The notes under the pieces are model-generated. The model was not told where the DNA came from. It made no database searches and was given only the letters and a program-made list of their open reading frames with translations. A stretch of DNA of 8,511 nt from Immundisolibacteraceae bacterium (GTDB taxonomy: Bacteria > Pseudomonadota > Gammaproteobacteria > Immundisolibacterales > Immundisolibacteraceae). Location of the stretch: the NCBI GenBank assembly GCA_019090185.1, contig JAHRWJ010000019.1, positions 1 through 8,511 of the forward strand, given 5' to 3'. The position numbers and the translations under genes are program-made. Below, in pieces: positions 1-6,799 of this stretch (positions are counted from its first letter, which is position 1; each line of letters starts with the position of its first letter).

Positions 1-221
1 AGGAACAATTAAGGCGCGAACAACAGGGCCGGGAAAGACGACTCTATGGGGCCATTGTTGGCAGCGCGCTATTAATCTCGGCAACCCTGGTTTATGCGTT
101 ATCGGGGTTCACCCCCTTGTCGGTTCAAGGGTTTCCAAGATTGCCGGTGGTTACCGCCGGATTAGGTCTGGTGGGTCTATTGGTGCTGGTGATGAACTGG
201 CCGGGCGATGACGACGTATAA
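1..221 (+). CDS. C-terminal fragment of a membrane-anchored protein, possibly UbiB/AarF-like
   Basis: The frame is open from the left edge and ends at TAA 219-221, giving 72 residues whose start lies outside the window. It begins with a very basic, polar stretch (EQLRREQQGRERR) and then has two hydrophobic segments, at about residues 15-33 and 47-65. They are separated by a short loop containing FTPLSVQGFPRLP, and the protein ends in an acidic tail, PGDDDV. A charged segment followed by a two-helix C-terminal hairpin is the usual ending of UbiB/AarF (ABC1) atypical kinases, which act in ubiquinone synthesis at the inner membrane. No kinase motif is visible in this fragment, so that identity is a guess from architecture, and any small two-helix membrane protein is possible. 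No terminator hairpin follows the stop, so read-through into the efflux operon cannot be excluded. That a real coding end is here is fairly likely; the family is weak. Confidence 0.5.
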   Translation, partial: EQLRREQQGRERRLYGAIVGSALLISATLVYALSGFTPLSVQGFPRLPVVTAGLGLVGLLVLVMNWPGDDDV

Positions 222-229
222 AAAATCAG

Positions 230-258
230 CTGACATCGGCAGCCCCCAGGTGTTAGAT
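230..258 (+). promoter_or_regulatory. weak candidate sigma-70 promoter for the efflux operon
   Basis: CTGACA at 230-235 resembles a -35 element in five of six positions. It is followed after 17 bp by TTAGAT at 253-258, a poor -10 with three of six matches. The proposed -10 lies inside the first copy of the 16-bp direct repeat, so a protein bound to the repeat would cover it. AATAAT at 287-292 is a better -10 hexamer but has no convincing -35 partner. This is the only gap before the adaptor gene, so a promoter is expected here, but the exact position is uncertain. Confidence 0.2.
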
Positions 259-291
259 CAATAACGCTGGCCTATGGTGTTAGATCAATAA
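249..291 (+). repeat. tandem pair of 16-bp direct repeats, possible operator
   Basis: GGTGTTAGATCAATAA occurs exactly at 249-264 and again at 276-291, 27 bp from start to start. The intervening 11 bp are CGCTGGCCTAT. The first copy contains an imperfect palindrome GTTA-N6-TAAC; the second continues as TAAT and so loses one arm base. The pair sits 35 bp upstream of the adaptor start codon and overlaps the best promoter candidate. Such placement fits a pair of regulator binding sites, although a local duplication is also possible. No regulator gene for the efflux operon lies in the window. Confidence 0.6.
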
Positions 292-325
292 TTCTAATTT
301 AACCGCTTTAGAACAGGGGCGACCG

Positions 326-1558
326 ATGATCAACCTAACAACCGCTCAGGCGTGGATTACCAGCGCCTGCGATACCTGCACTAGAACACGCTCGTGGCTC
401 AGTTATCACACCACCATGTTGTTAGCCGCTGTTACGGCGGTATCACTGGTCGGCTGTAGCGAACCCCCAGTTGAATTACCCAAAGCCATACCCGCGGTCA
501 AGGTGTTCACCGTTGGCAAACAGGCCAGCGGACAGTCCAGACGACTCTCGGGCATTATCAACGCCGCTGATACCTCTCCGCTGAGTTTTGGCGTCGGCGG
601 CAGGGTCATTGAGCTGCTGGTCGCCGTTGGTGAATCAGTTGATGAGGGCCAGCTACTGGCGTCCCTGGACCCTGAGCCACTACAAATTAAACTCACCGAC
701 AAACGCGCCAAACTCAACAATGCCCGCGCCCAACTGCTGGAAGCCAAGACCGCTCTGGAGCGTACCCGTGCCCTGCTTGAGCAACGTGCAGCCTCTCAGC
801 AGGAACTAGAAACTGCCGCAGCAAAGTTTGCCAACAAAGAGAGCAGTCTGCAGCAGGCACAGGCCGATTTGACCCAGGCAGAACTCGATTTTGACCATCG
901 CCAGCTGCTGGCTCCGGTTGCCGGCAAGGTGGCAAAAGTCGCCATCGACAATTTTCAGGAAGTGGGCGGCGCTGAACAGGTGATCACCCTGCAATCTGAC
1001 CAACTGCTGGAAGTTGCCGTGCGCGTACCTGAGACCATGATCCGCTATCTCGATTACGCCCAGGTTGTGCAGGTAGCTTTCCCCTCCCTGCCATCCGCGG
1101 CGATTCATGGCGTGGTTAGCCAGATTGGTGCCAGCGCAGAGGATGGCAACGCTTTCCCGGTGACAATTACCCTGGGCAGCAGTGATGGTGACCTGCGCCC
1201 CGGTATGACCGCCGCCGTGACCTTTAATTTTGATGCTTACCTCAATCAACGAGTGGCCTACCTGATTCCCCTATCGGCCATTGCCATAGACCGCGGACTC
1301 GCCAACGCACAAAAATACCGCCGCAGTGACGGCAACACCGAATCCCAGGTGCCAGTTTTTCTGTTTGATGCGGATGCCGGCCTGCTGCGAGAACAGTCGG
1401 TTACGGCAGGTCAACTAAGGGGCAACGAAATTGAAATTTATGCGGGCTTGGAACCCGGCGACCAGGTAGTGTCGGCCGGCGTGACTTTCGTCAGTGATGG
1501 TATGGCGGCCAAAGCCTGGCAGTCGGACTCGCCCCAAACTGGCGTTGCCCAGCCTTGA
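326..1558 (+). CDS. RND efflux periplasmic adaptor (membrane fusion protein), lipoprotein
   Basis: This 410-residue protein is the periplasmic adaptor linking the RND pump to the outer-membrane channel. A hydrophobic signal segment (about residues 31-43) ends in the lipobox LVGC, so Cys44 should be lipidated after signal peptidase II cleavage. The order is typical of the family: first half of the lipoyl domain (about 85-115, with GGRVIELLVAVGESVDEGQLL), an alpha-helical hairpin rich in Ala, Gln, Glu and Leu (about 117-190), second lipoyl half (about 192-225, LLAPVAGKVAKV), beta-barrel domain (about 226-302, with LRPGMTAAVTF) and a membrane-proximal domain (about 340-395, GLEPGDQVVSAG). ATG 326 follows AGGGG at 315-319, six bases away. 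It gives a rather long n-region carrying Arg20 and Arg22. ATG 416 would leave no basic n-region and has no ribosome binding site. It starts the efflux operon, with the pump 12 bp downstream. The substrate cannot be read from the sequence. Confidence 0.93.
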   Translation: MINLTTAQAWITSACDTCTRTRSWLSYHTTMLLAAVTAVSLVGCSEPPVELPKAIPAVKVFTVGKQASGQSRRLSGIINAADTSPLSFGVGGRVIELLVAVGESVDEGQLLASLDPEPLQIKLTDKRAKLNNARAQLLEAKTALERTRALLEQRAASQQELETAAAKFANKESSLQQAQADLTQAELDFDHRQLLAPVAGKVAKVAIDNFQEVGGAEQVITLQSDQLLEVAVRVPETMIRYLDYAQVVQVAFPSLPSAAIHGVVSQIGASAEDGNAFPVTITLGSSDGDLRPGMTAAVTFNFDAYLNQRVAYLIPLSAIAIDRGLANAQKYRRSDGNTESQVPVFLFDADAGLLREQSVTAGQLRGNEIEIYAGLEPGDQVVSAGVTFVSDGMAAKAWQSDSPQTGVAQP

Positions 1559-1570
1559 GCAGGTTTACTC

Positions 1571-4500
1571 ATGGATAAATTGACCCAATTTGCGCTGCAA
1601 AACGGACGCCTTACCTGGTTGCTGATCATTCTCCTGATTGCCGGCGGTAGCACCACCTACTTAACCCAGCCGCGCCAGGAAGATCCGGAACTGATCCCCC
1701 GAGTTGCGCAGGTGGTTACGCGCATGCCCGGGGTGGCACCGGAGCGGATCGAACAGCTCATCACCCGGCCAGTTGAGGAGCGTATCAAGACGATCGCGGA
1801 AATCAAACAGATTAGCTCGATCTCTATGACCGGGCTGTCATTGGTGACCGCCGAGGTGCGGCCTCAATTCCAGCAGATGGACCCCATCTGGAACCGACTA
1901 CGCAACAAGATGGATGATCTCACTGCGGAACTGCCCAGCGGCAGCGATGGTCCCCATGTCAATGATGACTACGGACGACTATCGGTGGTGACGCTGGCAC
2001 TGACCGGTGATGATTACGCCATGAGTGAACTTGATGAAATTGCTCGCCAGGTACGCGATCAGCTCAATGTGTTACCCCTGGTTGCCAGCGTTGATCTGTT
2101 TGGGGTGCAGCAGGAGCGGGTCTGGATCGAGTTTGATGCGGCCTTTAGTGCCCAGTTTGGCGTTAATCCATCGATGATCATCAACTCACTGAATAGCCAG
2201 AATGTGATATTGCCCGGCGGCCATGTGGAGGCCAATGGCCAGGATATCGTTATCGAACCTTCTGGTGATTTCCAGTCCATCGACGACATTCGTCAGGTCG
2301 CCATCGACATCGGCGCTGGCCAGCTGGTTTATCTGGAAGACCTGGCTACGGTGCGGCGCGCCTATGTTGAACCGGCGCAATCACCGGCGTTCTACAATGG
2401 CCAACCGGCGATTGTGCTGGGCGTGTCGATGGTTAAAAAATCTAATGTGGTCGAACTTGGCGAGCAAGTCACCGCTGAACTGGCCCGGATAACACCCCAA
2501 CTACCGCTTGGGATATCACTCGATGTGGTGATTTATCAACCCGACCTGGTGCAGGCATCCGTCAATAGTGCGGTGGTTAACCTGATGCAAACCGTGGCGG
2601 TGGTACTGGCGGTGGTGATGCTATTTTTGGGTTGGCAGAGCGGTCTGATCGTCGGTGCTATGGTGCCGCTGACCATGTTTGCGACGCTGATCGGTATGTC
2701 GGTCTGGGGTATCGAGCTGCACCGCATTTCTATCGCCGCGATCATCGTTGCGCTGGGACTGCTGGTTGACAATGGGGTGGTGATTGTCGAGCAAATCCGC
2801 AACCAGCTCGATGCCGGCGACAGCAAACTTGAGGCCAGCCTTGCGCCGGTGCGCGCTCTGGCGTTACCGCTGCTCACAAGCTCCTTCACCACGGTGGCCG
2901 CCTTTTTGCCACTGATGCTTATTGATGGTGGCTCGGGGGAGTTTTTGCGCTCACTAGGCCAGGTGGTGATGCTTGCCCTGCTCAGCTCCTGGTTGATTGC
3001 CATCACCATTGTGCCGGCATTTTGCTACTGGTTTCTGCCGGATGGCCCCGCGGTGACGACGACAAACCCAGTCAACCCCGTCCATCAGGGCAATCAAGGA
3101 ACCGACAGCAGCCCAGCTACTTCGTTTTATCGCAAACTGCTGACCACCTTGCTGTGCCATCGACTGCTGTTTATCGCCCTGATGATTGCCCTGCTGCTGA
3201 GCAGCGTCGGCGTATTCTCACTGGTCAAACAGCGCTCGCTGGGGGCTTCCGAGCGCAACCAGTTCACGGTTTATCTGGACCTGCCGGCTGCGGCTGCTAT
3301 TGACCAGACCATAGCTGCGACCCAGCGCCTGTCTGCCTATCTTAAGGATCCAGAACAAAACCCGGAGGTCACCGATCTACTGGCCTATGTGGGAGCCGGC
3401 GGGCCACGGTTTTTTCTGGCACTAACCCCCAATGATCCACAGCCCAACAAAGCATTTCTGGTGGTCAACACCCAACAGGCTAATCAGATAGAGACGGTGA
3501 TGGCTCGGGTCGAACGCTACATCATTGAACAGTTGCCAGAGGCCAACGGACGAGCCGACCTGCTGTTCCTGGGGCCCGCGGCGCTGGGTACGGTCGAGCT
3601 GAAAATAACCGGCCCGGATATTAAGACCCTGCAACGGTTGAGCTACCAGGTGACCGATGCGTTTCGGTCGGTGCCGGAGGTGCAGTCGATTCGCAACAAC
3701 TGGGAAAATTCGGTGATGAAGCTTCGGGTCGAAATCGATCAGGAGAGGGCCAGGCGCGCCGGTGTTACCAGTGAAGAGATCGCCCAGACTCTGTCTGGAT
3801 ATTTCGATGGTGCCAGCATCAGTGCCTATCGCGAGGGCGACCAGGTGATTCCGATTACGGTGCGCGCCCAATCCAGCGATCGCATGACGCTGGATCAGGT
3901 GCGCACGGTAGAGCTCTATTCATCGAGCCGTCAGGTGACCGTGCCGCTGATACAGGTGGCCAATTTCCGTGGCGAGGTGGAACCCAGCAAGATTCGTCGC
4001 ATTGATCAGCAGCGGGCGCTGACCATCGCCGGCAAACATCCCCAAATGACCGCGGTCAAACTCTACCAGGCCATGCAACCGGCCCTCAATTTGATTGATC
4101 TGCCCAGCGGTTACACCCTGCAGGTAGAAGGCGAAATCAAAGGCGCTGAAGACAACAACGCCGACCTGTTTAGATACGCCCCCCATGCGCTATTTATTAT
4201 CGTGGCGCTGCTGGTGCTGCAGTTCAATTCATTCCGGCGCACCGCGATTATTTTGCTCACCATACCGCTGGTGATCATCGGTGCTAATTACGGCTTGTTT
4301 CTATTCAACGGCTATTTCGACTTCACCGCCATGCTCGGTCTGTTCAGTCTGGCCGGTATTATTATTAATAACGGTATTGTGATGATCGACCGCATTGAGC
4401 AAAACCGGGCAACCGGAGCCGGGGTTAATCAGTCGGTTATTGACGCTGCGGTTGCCCGAGCACGACCGATTGTGATGACCACGGTCACCACCATGGTCGG

Positions 4501-4675
4501 CCTGATCCCGCTGGCTCTGTTCGGTGGAGAGTTCTGGTACGGCATGGCCATTGTGATCATCTGTGGCATTGCGGTTGGCACCCTGCTGACTCTGGGTTTC
4601 GTGCCGGTGCTTTATAGCCTGTTTTTTGCTGGCTTGGGATCAGACCCAAAGCTCGCCGACCCGGCACCAGCCTGA
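1571..4675 (+). CDS. RND efflux pump, inner-membrane permease subunit (HAE-1/AcrB superfamily)
   Basis: At 1034 residues this is full length for a proton-driven RND exporter, which forms a trimer in the inner membrane and takes up substrates from the periplasm or membrane. It shows the duplicated plan: TM1 near residues 13-31, a large periplasmic loop, TM2-TM6 at about 333-489, a cytoplasmic linker, TM7 near 529-548, a second large loop, and TM8-TM12 at about 870-1015. The early segment PRQEDPELIPRVAQVVTRMPG and the helix motif MTTVTTMVGLIPLALFGG are characteristic of the family. TM4 reads GLLVDNGVVIVE, keeping one acid (Asp400) where AcrB has Asp407-Asp408. TM10 reads AGIIINNGIVMID, with Asn933 at the position of AcrB Lys940. 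Similar motifs occur in other RND subfamilies with sequences like TriC, so this is probably a subfamily trait. GCAGG at 1559-1563 is a modest ribosome binding site seven bases before ATG 1571. The adaptor stop is 12 bp upstream, so translation is probably coupled. Drug, dye or detergent export is inferred. Confidence 0.95.
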   Translation: MDKLTQFALQNGRLTWLLIILLIAGGSTTYLTQPRQEDPELIPRVAQVVTRMPGVAPERIEQLITRPVEERIKTIAEIKQISSISMTGLSLVTAEVRPQFQQMDPIWNRLRNKMDDLTAELPSGSDGPHVNDDYGRLSVVTLALTGDDYAMSELDEIARQVRDQLNVLPLVASVDLFGVQQERVWIEFDAAFSAQFGVNPSMIINSLNSQNVILPGGHVEANGQDIVIEPSGDFQSIDDIRQVAIDIGAGQLVYLEDLATVRRAYVEPAQSPAFYNGQPAIVLGVSMVKKSNVVELGEQVTAELARITPQLPLGISLDVVIYQPDLVQASVNSAVVNLMQTVAVVLAVVMLFLGWQSGLIVGAMVPLTMFATLIGMSVWGIELHRISIAAIIVALGLLVDNGVVIVEQIRNQLDAGDSKLEASLAPVRALALPLLTSSFTTVAAFLPLMLIDGGSGEFLRSLGQVVMLALLSSWLIAITIVPAFCYWFLPDGPAVTTTNPVNPVHQGNQGTDSSPATSFYRKLLTTLLCHRLLFIALMIALLLSSVGVFSLVKQRSLGASERNQFTVYLDLPAAAAIDQTIAATQRLSAYLKDPEQNPEVTDLLAYVGAGGPRFFLALTPNDPQPNKAFLVVNTQQANQIETVMARVERYIIEQLPEANGRADLLFLGPAALGTVELKITGPDIKTLQRLSYQVTDAFRSVPEVQSIRNNWENSVMKLRVEIDQERARRAGVTSEEIAQTLSGYFDGASISAYREGDQVIPITVRAQSSDRMTLDQVRTVELYSSSRQVTVPLIQVANFRGEVEPSKIRRIDQQRALTIAGKHPQMTAVKLYQAMQPALNLIDLPSGYTLQVEGEIKGAEDNNADLFRYAPHALFIIVALLVLQFNSFRRTAIILLTIPLVIIGANYGLFLFNGYFDFTAMLGLFSLAGIIINNGIVMIDRIEQNRATGAGVNQSVIDAAVARARPIVMTTVTTMVGLIPLALFGGEFWYGMAIVIICGIAVGTLLTLGFVPVLYSLFFAGLGSDPKLADPAPA

Positions 4676-4713
4676 ATCCGCATTCAAACAACACCCTTCT
4701 GTAAGGTTTCATT

Positions 4714-6114
4714 GTGTCCATGAATCGATCGCTAACCATATCGCTGCTGCTGACCAACCTGCTGGTGACCAGCTGCATCTCGGTACAGGAGCCTTACCAG
4801 GCGCCTGCACAGACCCAACAAACCCAATGGCATGGCGATCTCGGCGGGCTTAGCCAGGCAGACCTGGACCCGGCGCAACTTAGCCGGTGGTGGACCCGGC
4901 TCAACGATCCCATTCTTAACGACTTGATCACGCGAGCCACTACCGCGAACCTGGACTTACGCAGCGCCACCCTGCAACTTAAACAGGCTCGCGGGCAGCG
5001 CAAAATTGCCCAATCTGGTTTGTTGCCGACGCTGCTGGCCGATGGCTCTGCCGCCCACACCGGCAATGGTCGGGACAGCTCCACCCTCTATTCCGCCAGT
5101 TTTGATGCTAGCTGGGAGCTTGACCTGTTCGGCGGCAACCGCGCCAAAGTCGAGGCGGCGGTGGCGGACTTAGAAGGCGCCGAGGAGAGTCGCCGCGATC
5201 TGCTGGTCAGCCTGCTGGCAGAAGTTGCGCTCAACTACACCGATCTGCGCAGCCTGCAGTCGCGACGTGCCATTAGCCAGCAACATCTTGGCGCTCAATC
5301 AGAACAATTGGCCATCATCGCGGCTAAACAGCAGGCAGGTAGCGCCACCGAACTTGATTTGGCTCGCGCCCGGTCAGGGGTCAGTAATGTGGCCGCACAG
5401 CTACCCGGGTTTGATCAACAAATTGACGCCACCAAAAACCATCTGGCGTTACTACTGGGGCTAGCGCCGGGCACTCTGCACAGCCAACTCGATCAACCTC
5501 AGCCAGTCCCCGAGGTTGATATTCGGGTTGCGGTCGGTGTGCCGGCCCAGGTGTTGCGCCATCGTCCTGATATCCGCAGCGCGGAACGTCACCTGGCTGC
5601 CGAAACTTATCGAATTGGGGTTACTCGGGCAGAGCTCTATCCCCAATTCAATCTTACCGGCACGATTGGTCTGGAATCGATAACCAGCTTGCTCAGCAGC
5701 GACAGCCTGGTGTTGGGCATCATTCCCGGGGTGCAGTGGAACCTGTTTAACGGCGGCCGTATTCGTCAGCAACTTGAAACCCAGACAGTGGCACAGGAAC
5801 AGGCCCTAATCGATTATCAACGCACCCTGCTTAAGGCCCTTGAAGAGGTTGAGAACGCCATCACCGCGCTGGCCCAGGAGCAGCTAAAGAACAGCCAGTT
5901 GAAAATATCTGCGGAGGCAGCCACAACTGCTAACACCATTGCCAACGTCCGTTATGATGCCGGTGCCAGTGAGTACCTCTCCGTGTTAGATAGCCAACGT
6001 GAAGCGCTGTCGGCACAGGAACAACTGGCAGTGAGTAGTGGTCAGCTGACCATCAACTTGATTCGTCTCTATAAAGCGCTGGGTGGCGGCTGGGATAGTC
6101 AACCAGTTCAATAG
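4714..6114 (+). CDS. RND efflux outer-membrane factor, OprM/NodT family lipoprotein
   Basis: This 466-residue protein is the outer-membrane channel that completes the tripartite pump; the family forms a trimeric beta-barrel with a long periplasmic alpha-helical tunnel. The signal peptide ends in LLVTSC, so Cys21 should be lipidated. Family landmarks are WWTRLNDPILNDLI (59-72), DASWELDLFGGNRA (131-144), the first long helical repeat ending LLLGLAPG, LRHRPDIRSAERHLAAE (281-297), AELYPQFNLTGTIGL and VQWNLFNGGRIRQQ (340-353), then a second helical repeat ending in IRLYKALGGGW. The two matching halves reflect the internal duplication of the family. AAGG at 4703-4706 is seven bases before GTG 4714 but 13 before ATG 4720, so I prefer the GTG start; ATG 4720 would shorten the protein by two residues only. 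It is the last gene of the operon, 38 bp after the pump, and a terminator follows. The substrate is not visible. Confidence 0.93.
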   Translation: MSMNRSLTISLLLTNLLVTSCISVQEPYQAPAQTQQTQWHGDLGGLSQADLDPAQLSRWWTRLNDPILNDLITRATTANLDLRSATLQLKQARGQRKIAQSGLLPTLLADGSAAHTGNGRDSSTLYSASFDASWELDLFGGNRAKVEAAVADLEGAEESRRDLLVSLLAEVALNYTDLRSLQSRRAISQQHLGAQSEQLAIIAAKQQAGSATELDLARARSGVSNVAAQLPGFDQQIDATKNHLALLLGLAPGTLHSQLDQPQPVPEVDIRVAVGVPAQVLRHRPDIRSAERHLAAETYRIGVTRAELYPQFNLTGTIGLESITSLLSSDSLVLGIIPGVQWNLFNGGRIRQQLETQTVAQEQALIDYQRTLLKALEEVENAITALAQEQLKNSQLKISAEAATTANTIANVRYDAGASEYLSVLDSQREALSAQEQLAVSSGQLTINLIRLYKALGGGWDSQPVQ

Positions 6115-6131
6115 GCCAAGATCCATTGGCC
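6114..6131. repeat. short perfect inverted repeat at the end of the outer-membrane factor gene
   Basis: GGCCAA at 6114-6119 pairs with TTGGCC at 6126-6131 around a six-base loop, GATCCA. The left arm begins on the last base of the TAG stop codon. No T-tract follows, so it is not a classical terminator by itself. It could add a second hairpin to the 3' end of the efflux transcript, upstream of the strong terminator at 6158-6184. Confidence 0.4.
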
Positions 6132-6157
6132 TCTGGATAGGGCAACAACCCAGCCAT

Positions 6158-6184
6158 AAAAAAACCCGCCATTGGCGGGTTTTT
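6158..6184. terminator. bidirectional rho-independent terminator
   Basis: The stem CCCGCC (6165-6170) and GGCGGG (6174-6179) surrounds the loop ATT. Seven A residues (6158-6164) lie on the left and five T residues (6180-6184) on the right, and these can extend the stem by A-T pairs. Read on the + strand it ends the efflux operon 44 bp after the stop at 6114. Read on the minus strand it gives a run of seven U residues and ends the ssb transcript 57 bp after its stop. It sits between convergent genes, which is where a shared terminator is expected. Confidence 0.92.
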
Positions 6185-6205
6185 ACACGTTCAGCTATCG
6201 ACTAT

Positions 6206-6233
6206 CACCTACCCCAATACCGGCGGATAGGTG
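6206..6233 (-). repeat. weak inverted repeat in the ssb 3' untranslated region
   Basis: CACCTA at 6206-6211 is complementary to TAGGTG at 6228-6233, with a 16-base loop holding CC and GG pairs that could lengthen the stem. It lies between the ssb stop codon and the shared terminator, so it could form a weak extra hairpin in the ssb transcript. The pairing is short enough to occur by chance. Confidence 0.25.
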
Positions 6234-6240
6234 CTGCCCT

Positions 6241-6738
6241 TTAAAACGGTATGTCGTCGTCGAAATTATCAAAACCGCCACTATTGCCCTGTGGGGCGGC
6301 TGGTGCCGCTGGCGCTGGTGCGGCTGCCGGAGCTGGACGACCGCCGCCGCTAGATTGACCATAGTTGCTCTGATCATAGCCACCGCTATCACCCATGCCA
6401 CCACGGCTGCCGAGCATTTGCATTTCGCTGGCGACTATCTCAGTGGTGTACCGATCCTGGCCTTCTTTATCCTGCCACTTACGGGTCTGCAGGCGTCCCT
6501 CAACATAAACCTGAGAACCTTTCTTCAGGTATTCACCGACCACTTCGGCCAGGCGGTTGAAAAACACCACCCGGTGCCATTCGGTGCGTTCCTGCTTCTC
6601 GCCGGTCTGTTTGTCTTTCCAGCTGTCACTGGTGGCAATGGTGATGTTGGCAATCGCTGCGCCTGAGGCGCTATAACGAATCTCTGGATCTTTACCCAGG
6701 TTACCCACCAGAATGACTTTGTTGATTCCTCGCGCCAT
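6241..6738 (-). CDS. ssb: single-stranded DNA-binding protein
   Basis: The 165-residue protein begins [19 protein letters not shown], the classic bacterial SSB start. The OB-fold spans about residues 1-110 and has Trp40, Trp54, Phe60 and Trp88 at the same numbers as the DNA-stacking residues of E. coli SSB. A flexible linker follows, first Gly/Ser/Gln-rich (111-133) and then strongly Pro/Ala-rich (134-149). The acidic tip DDDIPF (160-165) is the docking site for exonuclease I, RecQ, PriA and other repair and replication proteins. SSB works as a tetramer that coats single-stranded DNA in replication, recombination and repair. ATG 6738 is preceded by CGGGA on the minus strand with usable spacing. 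The MFS gene ends 61 bp upstream on the same strand with no terminator between them, so the two may be cotranscribed, although ssb could also have its own promoter inside the MFS gene. Confidence 0.97.
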   Translation of the reverse strand: MARGINKVILVGNLGKDPEIRYSASGAAIANITIATSDSWKDKQTGEKQERTEWHRVVFFNRLAEVVGEYLKKGSQVYVEGRLQTRKWQDKEGQDRYTTEIVASEMQMLGSRGGMGDSGGYDQSNYGQSSGGGRPAPAAAPAPAAPAAPQGNSGGFDNFDDDIPF

Positions 6739-6769
6739 GATTTTATCCCGCTGTTAGTAATGGTCGTAA

Positions 6770-6784
6770 GCAGCCCGACGCTGC
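6770..6784 (-). repeat. short inverted repeat between the MFS gene and ssb
   Basis: GCAGC (6770-6774) and GCTGC (6780-6784) are perfectly complementary around the loop CCGAC. There is no U-tract on either side, so this does not look like a terminator. It could be a small hairpin in the ssb leader or simply chance. Confidence 0.25.
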
Positions 6785-6799
6785 CGATTCAGGAACGCC

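Noticed and set aside
249..291. Start of a CRISPR array
   Set aside because: There are only two short 16-bp copies with an 11-bp spacer, and no cas genes; CRISPR repeats and spacers are longer.
806..1249. Open frame of 147 codons on the minus strand inside the adaptor gene
   Set aside because: It is antisense to a conserved adaptor with full domain structure and shows no recognisable motif.
2536..3009. Open frame of 157 codons on the minus strand inside the RND pump gene
   Set aside because: It lies wholly inside a conserved pump gene; its composition (many Ser, Thr, Pro) is that of a shadow frame and no start context is seen.
6172..6666. Open frame of 164 codons on the + strand opposite ssb
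   Set aside because: It is antisense to the very well supported ssb gene, has no family features, and its open frame follows from the Gly/Pro/Ala-rich codons of ssb.
6739..6760. Promoter for ssb with TAAAAT as -10 element
   Set aside because: The hexamer ends one base before the ssb ATG, so transcription would begin inside the coding sequence; it is not a usable promoter for the full protein.
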